A stretch of 6,880 nucleotides of DNA from an uncultured Phycisphaerales bacterium (GTDB lineage: Bacteria; Planctomycetota; Phycisphaerae; Phycisphaerales; SM1A02). Below are positions 1-6,880 of this stretch, piece by piece; the stretch's first letter is position 1, and each line of letters begins with the position of its first letter. The stretch spans positions 1 to 6,880 of the forward strand of contig CAMPIL010000198.1 of NCBI GenBank assembly GCA_946886375.1, read 5' to 3'. The position numbers and the translations under genes were made by a program. The notes under the pieces are model-generated. The model did not search any database. It had not been told where the DNA came from and saw nothing but the letters and a program-made list of their open reading frames with translations.

Positions 1-23
1 ATCGTATCTTTCGCGAATCACAC

Positions 24-29
24 AAGAGG
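24..29 (+). promoter_or_regulatory. Ribosome binding site of secA
   Basis: AAGAGG lies six bases before the ATG at 36 and is a good partial match to the anti-Shine-Dalgarno complement. It supports that ATG as the start, and no in-frame start codon occurs further upstream in the visible 35 bases. It is the only convincing ribosome binding site in the window. Confidence 0.7.
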
Positions 30-35
30 TTTTCC

Positions 36-4205
<4,170 letters not shown>

Positions 4206-4272
4206 CGCAACGCTCAAGCGCTGGATCAAATCCTCATCGCCGATTTGGCGAACAACGACCGTTCCCGAACCT

Positions 4273-5250
4273 TCAGCCCCCGGCCCCGCCGGGGGCTTTT
4301 CTTTCCCGTGCCCGCAGCGCATTCCATATCAGCCATCCCGGAAACACCGACGCGTACAGCGAGAGAATCGCCATGTAGATCGTTTCGCCCAGTGCCGGCG
4401 AGTCAGTGAGCATCCTGCCGAGATACAGCAGCAGCGCGGCGGAGAGCGGCGCGAAGATCGCCGTCACGCGCCCCACACCGCTGATTGGCGAGACGCGAAT
4501 CTCGCGCATGTGCGCGCCCGCCGTGAACACCATCTGCGCGAACAGGTGGGCCATCACGATCGGCGGCAGCCAGTCGAATGTCTCGGCTTCCCACCGCGTG
4601 GTGCCGAACCAGATCGCCACCGTCAGCAGGATCATCACCGTGAACGTTGCGCCGAACACCGCGAATGAATGCCGGCTGGGCGTGCGCTGAATCGCGCGGT
4701 GAAACGTCAAATCCAGGTACGGGCACAACAGGAATCCGAACAGCAGCGCGGGTGTGAGGAGAATCAGCGCTGCCGGATTCAACGCGCCGCCCCAGGGCAC
4801 GCGCTGAAATCCCTCGAACCCCACGTTCCAGAACGCCAGCAAAGACACCGCGTACACCAGGACACCTAGTCCAAGCCAGTCGCGATCTGGAAAGAAACTG
4901 AACAGTCCGGCCAGCGCAAAGACGATCGCGGCGCTTCCCAGCGGCGCGGTCCAGAACGCCTGCGGCACCTGCACGATGGAATCCAGCAGCCACACCGTGA
5001 AGAACAGGTGATACCCGATGGTGATCGAGGAGAACACGATCATCGCGGTCTGATGCCGGCGGACCATCGCCTCGCTGCGCGAGCGGTTCTTGACGACGTA
5101 GCCAAACGCCGTGCAGCCGATCACATTGGGCACGGCGAACGCGATGAAGCCCCACCATCCGAAGCGGTCGATCATCAGTTTCGGCAGGAACATGCCGATG
5201 CACCAGGTCCAACTGCACGCGCAGAACAGCCCCCACAGAAACGTGAGCAT
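4273..5250 (-). CDS. Polytopic membrane protein of unknown function
   Basis: This is an integral membrane protein of 325 residues from the ATG at 5250. I cannot assign a named family with confidence. About ten hydrophobic segments are visible, near residues 2-24, 32-52, 68-88, 100-120, 124-143, 159-178, 194-216, 226-244, 260-278 and 288-310; no cleavable signal peptide is evident. Distinctive features are a Trp/Cys-rich first segment (CSWTWCIGMFLP), a Gly/Trp-rich following stretch (RFGWWGFIAFAVPNVIG) and a CPYLDLTFHRA motif near 176-186 with Asp, His and Arg next to a membrane segment. The GWWGFIAFAVPNVIG stretch faintly recalls sodium/solute symporters of the LeuT fold, but that is only a hint. 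An alternative GTG start at 5286 adds 12 polar and basic residues. Neither start has a strong ribosome binding site; ATG is preferred because the first membrane segment begins just after it. The C-terminal codons encode APGGAGG and overlap the secA terminator. It is co-oriented with the hotdog-protein gene upstream, 136 bases away. Confidence 0.85.
   Translation of the reverse strand: MLTFLWGLFCACSWTWCIGMFLPKLMIDRFGWWGFIAFAVPNVIGCTAFGYVVKNRSRSEAMVRRHQTAMIVFSSITIGYHLFFTVWLLDSIVQVPQAFWTAPLGSAAIVFALAGLFSFFPDRDWLGLGVLVYAVSLLAFWNVGFEGFQRVPWGGALNPAALILLTPALLFGFLLCPYLDLTFHRAIQRTPSRHSFAVFGATFTVMILLTVAIWFGTTRWEAETFDWLPPIVMAHLFAQMVFTAGAHMREIRVSPISGVGRVTAIFAPLSAALLLYLGRMLTDSPALGETIYMAILSLYASVFPGWLIWNALRARERKAPGGAGG
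4276..4304 (+). terminator. Intrinsic terminator of secA
   Basis: A perfect 9-bp stem, GCCCCCGGC (4276-4284) paired with GCCGGGGGC (4288-4296), closes a three-base CCC loop and is followed by TTTTCTTT (4297-4304). It lies 70 bases after the secA stop. No T tract follows the hairpin on the other strand, so it is directional for secA. It overlaps the last seven codons of the convergent membrane-protein gene. Confidence 0.88.
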
Positions 5251-5386
5251 CGCTGATCGCTTTCGAGCAGAAGGGGCGTGCGGCACGATGACTAACTTAG
5301 CAGATGTGAAACAGGTTGAGCGCGATTTCGATCATGCAGACCGCGCCGCAGTCGCGGCAGCGACCCGGCTGTTTTCGCGCGACGAT

Positions 5387-6073
5387 TCAATTCGCCTGTT
5401 CGTTCGACGATTCCACTTTCGCGCGCCGTTTCTTTTCCAAGAGCATCGTCTTGGGCGTGCAGTGGAAAGTGATCTCGCAGCGGCCGACGCGCAGTTCCTT
5501 GCCCTTTTTCTTCAACTGCTGGCGAATCTCCATTTCCAGCGCGATGTTGAACTCGCTGCCGCCGGCGACTTTCTCCTGAAGGTTCTCGGTGTTCACGACG
5601 TGATACACCGCCGGCCCCAGGCACGGCCGCAGAAAGCGATACTTCAGTTCCTTGCACACCACAATGTGCGTCTCGCCGATTTCAGAGAACAGATACATGC
5701 CTGCGGCGACTTCGGAATTGCCCAGAAGAGCCGCGCCCGCCATTGCGTTGTACCAGTTGCGGTTGATGCGCTTGAACGGCAGCACGGCGGTGAACCGCTT
5801 GGCGTCCAGGCGCTTCATCGTAATTCCCGAACGGAATGCGTAGGGAAGCCAGATCAGAGAGCACACCTTGTGCCAGAAGTTGTTGCGCGTGCTGAGCCTG
5901 CTGATGAACGCCTCAATCCGCTGGAAGAGCGTGCGCTTGGATGTTGAGGCGGACTCAACCGCCGCGGCGCGCTTGTTCGCGTCGTGATCGACCGCGAAAG
6001 CGGATTCATCGGGAATGCCGGTTTGAGCTCTCGCGGTGGTCAAAGGATTTGGTCCTTGAGAGATTTGGTACAT
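5387..6073 (-). CDS. DUF4442 hotdog-fold (thioesterase-like) protein
   Basis: This is a 228-residue protein that looks like the DUF4442 branch of the hotdog superfamily, whose members are thioesterase-like; the substrate cannot be told from sequence. The domain spans about residues 65-210. It includes WLPYAFRSGITMKRLDAKRFTAVLPF, then the central helix region NRNWYNAMAGAALLGNSEVAAGMYLF (105-129), then the strand KELKYRFLRPCLGPAVYHV (141-159). The first 60 residues are polar and Ala/Ser-rich, probably disordered or an amphipathic lead-in. The Lys-rich end (KKRRAKVE) is followed by TGA. The frame is open upstream to 6403, but the part beyond 6207 is antisense to a better-supported gene. Possible starts are ATG at 6073, 6175 and 6208. 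I prefer 6073 because the sequence between 6074 and 6175 reads like non-coding DNA, although no ribosome binding site precedes any of them. No terminator is visible after the stop, so read-through transcription into the membrane-protein gene is plausible. Confidence 0.75.
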   Translation of the reverse strand: MYQISQGPNPLTTARAQTGIPDESAFAVDHDANKRAAAVESASTSKRTLFQRIEAFISRLSTRNNFWHKVCSLIWLPYAFRSGITMKRLDAKRFTAVLPFKRINRNWYNAMAGAALLGNSEVAAGMYLFSEIGETHIVVCKELKYRFLRPCLGPAVYHVVNTENLQEKVAGGSEFNIALEMEIRQQLKKKGKELRVGRCEITFHCTPKTMLLEKKRRAKVESSNEQAN

Positions 6074-6151
6074 CGCGCGGCCGCGCGCCTGCGCTAGTCC
6101 TATGCTACTCCAGACCGGCCCGGTCTTCCAGCGCAACGCCCGCAATTGCGG
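6074..6151. promoter_or_regulatory. Palindrome cluster between divergent genes
   Basis: Three inverted repeats lie in 78 bases: CGCGCGGCCGCGCG (6074-6087, perfect, 14 bp), AGACCGG-C-CCGGTCT (6112-6126, 7-bp arms with a one-base centre) and CCGCAATTGCGG (6140-6151, perfect, 12 bp). They separate the hotdog gene (-) from the isomerase-like gene (+). A weak minus-strand -10-like TAGCAT sits at 6107-6102, with a poor -35-like TGGAAG at 6130-6125 and a 17-base spacer. That spacer would contain the 15-bp element. The operator role is an inference; the base pairing is directly visible. The first element is all G/C, so it is the easiest to explain by composition. Confidence 0.35.
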
Positions 6152-6206
6152 ACTTTTCACGATGATTTCGCTCATCAGCGATCTTGCTTGAACTGGCTGA
6201 TCATCC

Positions 6207-6880
6207 ATGAGAACTGAGAGTCCCGGAAACAACTTATCGACTTCCAGCCGCATCGCGGTCTGCAGTTGGACCTTGCGTCCATCTGGCCCGCGCGATCTTG
6301 CCGAGCGGCTTGAACACATCCATATCGCCGCCACCCAGGTCAACCTCACGCAGATTGTCGATGATCCGCAGGAATGGGGCGATGCCATCGACATCCTTCG
6401 CAACAGTCACGTCTGGGTGATCAGCGGCATGATGAGGCTGGCCGGCGAAGTCTCGCGATTCAACTCAACGCAGCCCCCCGGTGGGCTGCTTTCAGATGTG
6501 AACTGGTTTGCCAATCGATCACACGCCGAAAAAATCGCGCGCGTCGCCGACCGCGCCGGCATCGGATTGGTGACCACGCACATCGGGTCCATTCCCGCCG
6601 ATTCATCCGGACCCGAATGGGCCAAACTGGTCGATCGCCTGGGCGCGATTGCGGAAATCTTTTCGCACTACGGCATTCAACTGGCCATCGGAACCGGAGA
6701 CGCAGGCGGAGAAGAAATCGCGCACCTGCTGGCGGACCTGAACGTGCCCAGCGTGGGCGTGAATTTCGATCCGGCGGCGATCGTCATGTCGGGCCAGACA
6801 GACCCAATTCCAGCCCTCCGCCGGCTGGCCCACCTCGTTCGCCAGTGCCACGTGCGGGACGCCTTGCCCCCTAAGGGGCC
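6207..6880 (+). CDS. TIM-barrel sugar phosphate isomerase/epimerase-like protein, partial
   Basis: The first 224 codons of a gene that continues past the window end. It resembles the xylose isomerase-like / AP endonuclease 2 TIM-barrel superfamily, whose members use a divalent metal to isomerise or epimerise sugars. Visible marks are RIAVCSWTLRP (15-25, first strand), NLTQIVDD (46-53), a middle strand VWVISGMM (69-76), LVTTHIGSIP (121-130), GVNFDPAAIVMSG (184-196) and HLVRQCHVRDA (209-219). The last two match the typical NFDPAN and VHIKDA metal-site stretches (D188, H215). The usual Glu in the ETG motif is replaced: residues 161-165 read IGTGD, with Gly at 162. The ATG at 6207 is the first start after an in-frame TGA at 6198; no clear ribosome binding site precedes it. 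The gene is divergent from the hotdog gene. A usual family member is about 260-300 residues, so perhaps 40-80 are missing. Confidence 0.85.
   Translation, partial: MRTESPGNNLSTSSRIAVCSWTLRPSGPRDLAERLEHIHIAATQVNLTQIVDDPQEWGDAIDILRNSHVWVISGMMRLAGEVSRFNSTQPPGGLLSDVNWFANRSHAEKIARVADRAGIGLVTTHIGSIPADSSGPEWAKLVDRLGAIAEIFSHYGIQLAIGTGDAGGEEIAHLLADLNVPSVGVNFDPAAIVMSGQTDPIPALRRLAHLVRQCHVRDALPPKG

Noticed and set aside
4237..4251. Small hairpin TCGCC/GGCGA after the secA stop
   Set aside because: It has five base pairs and no T tract; the strong hairpin just downstream is a better terminator.
4403..5236. A 277-codon minus-strand frame overlapping the membrane-protein gene
   Set aside because: It is a shifted frame of the same strand, rich in Arg/Ala/Asp, without membrane segments; the overlapping frame has clear, evenly spaced hydrophobic segments.
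5345..5358. Stem GCCGC/GCGGC between the hotdog and membrane-protein genes as a terminator
   Set aside because: The stem is only 5 bp and no T tract follows on the minus strand.
5111..5947. A 278-codon plus-strand frame opposite the hotdog and membrane-protein genes
   Set aside because: It crosses two minus-strand genes and the gap between them, and its translation shows no domain.
6208..6403. Upstream extension of the hotdog-protein frame
   Set aside because: This part is antisense to the start of the isomerase-like gene, whose translation shows clear TIM-barrel sequence; the extension has no domain features.
6374..6874. A 166-codon plus-strand frame rich in Arg and Gly
   Set aside because: It is a shifted frame of the isomerase-like gene at 6207-6880, which carries the recognisable motifs.
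6866..6879. GCCCC-CTAA-GGGGC inverted repeat at the window end
   Set aside because: It is short, lies in coding sequence and is cut by the window edge, so no role can be supported.

Overview
The window is GC-rich and densely coded. It looks like a chromosomal stretch from a planctomycete, most likely Phycisphaerae-like. That placement is an inference from the very long, insertion-rich SecA, from scarce or weak Shine-Dalgarno sites on most genes, and from the overall flavour of the neighbouring proteins; no rRNA or other marker confirms it.

Layout. (1) Positions 36-4205, + strand: a complete secA of 1389 residues, about 490 longer than E. coli SecA, with every core motor motif intact and at least four lineage-type insertions. 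(2) Positions 4276-4304: a strong intrinsic terminator for secA, lying inside the last codons of the convergent gene. (3) Positions 4273-5250 (or 5286), - strand: a polytopic membrane protein of unknown function with about ten membrane segments. (4) Positions 5387-6073, - strand: a DUF4442-type hotdog-fold (thioesterase-like) protein. (5) Positions 6074-6206: a 133-base divergent intergenic region holding three palindromes. (6) Positions 6207-6880, + strand: the first 224 codons of a TIM-barrel sugar phosphate isomerase/epimerase-like protein that runs off the window end.

The genes do not form one obvious pathway. secA is a housekeeping gene for protein export and ends at its own terminator. 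The hotdog protein and the membrane protein are co-oriented, with about 100-136 bases between them and no visible terminator, so they may share a transcript. The isomerase-like gene is divergent from the hotdog gene.

The window contains no phage, transposon, CRISPR or RNA gene that I can support. The most notable observation is that the helical wing region of SecA appears to be built from about four diverged copies of one helical unit. After that come the apparent loss of one metal-ligand glutamate in the isomerase-like protein and the palindrome cluster between the divergent genes.
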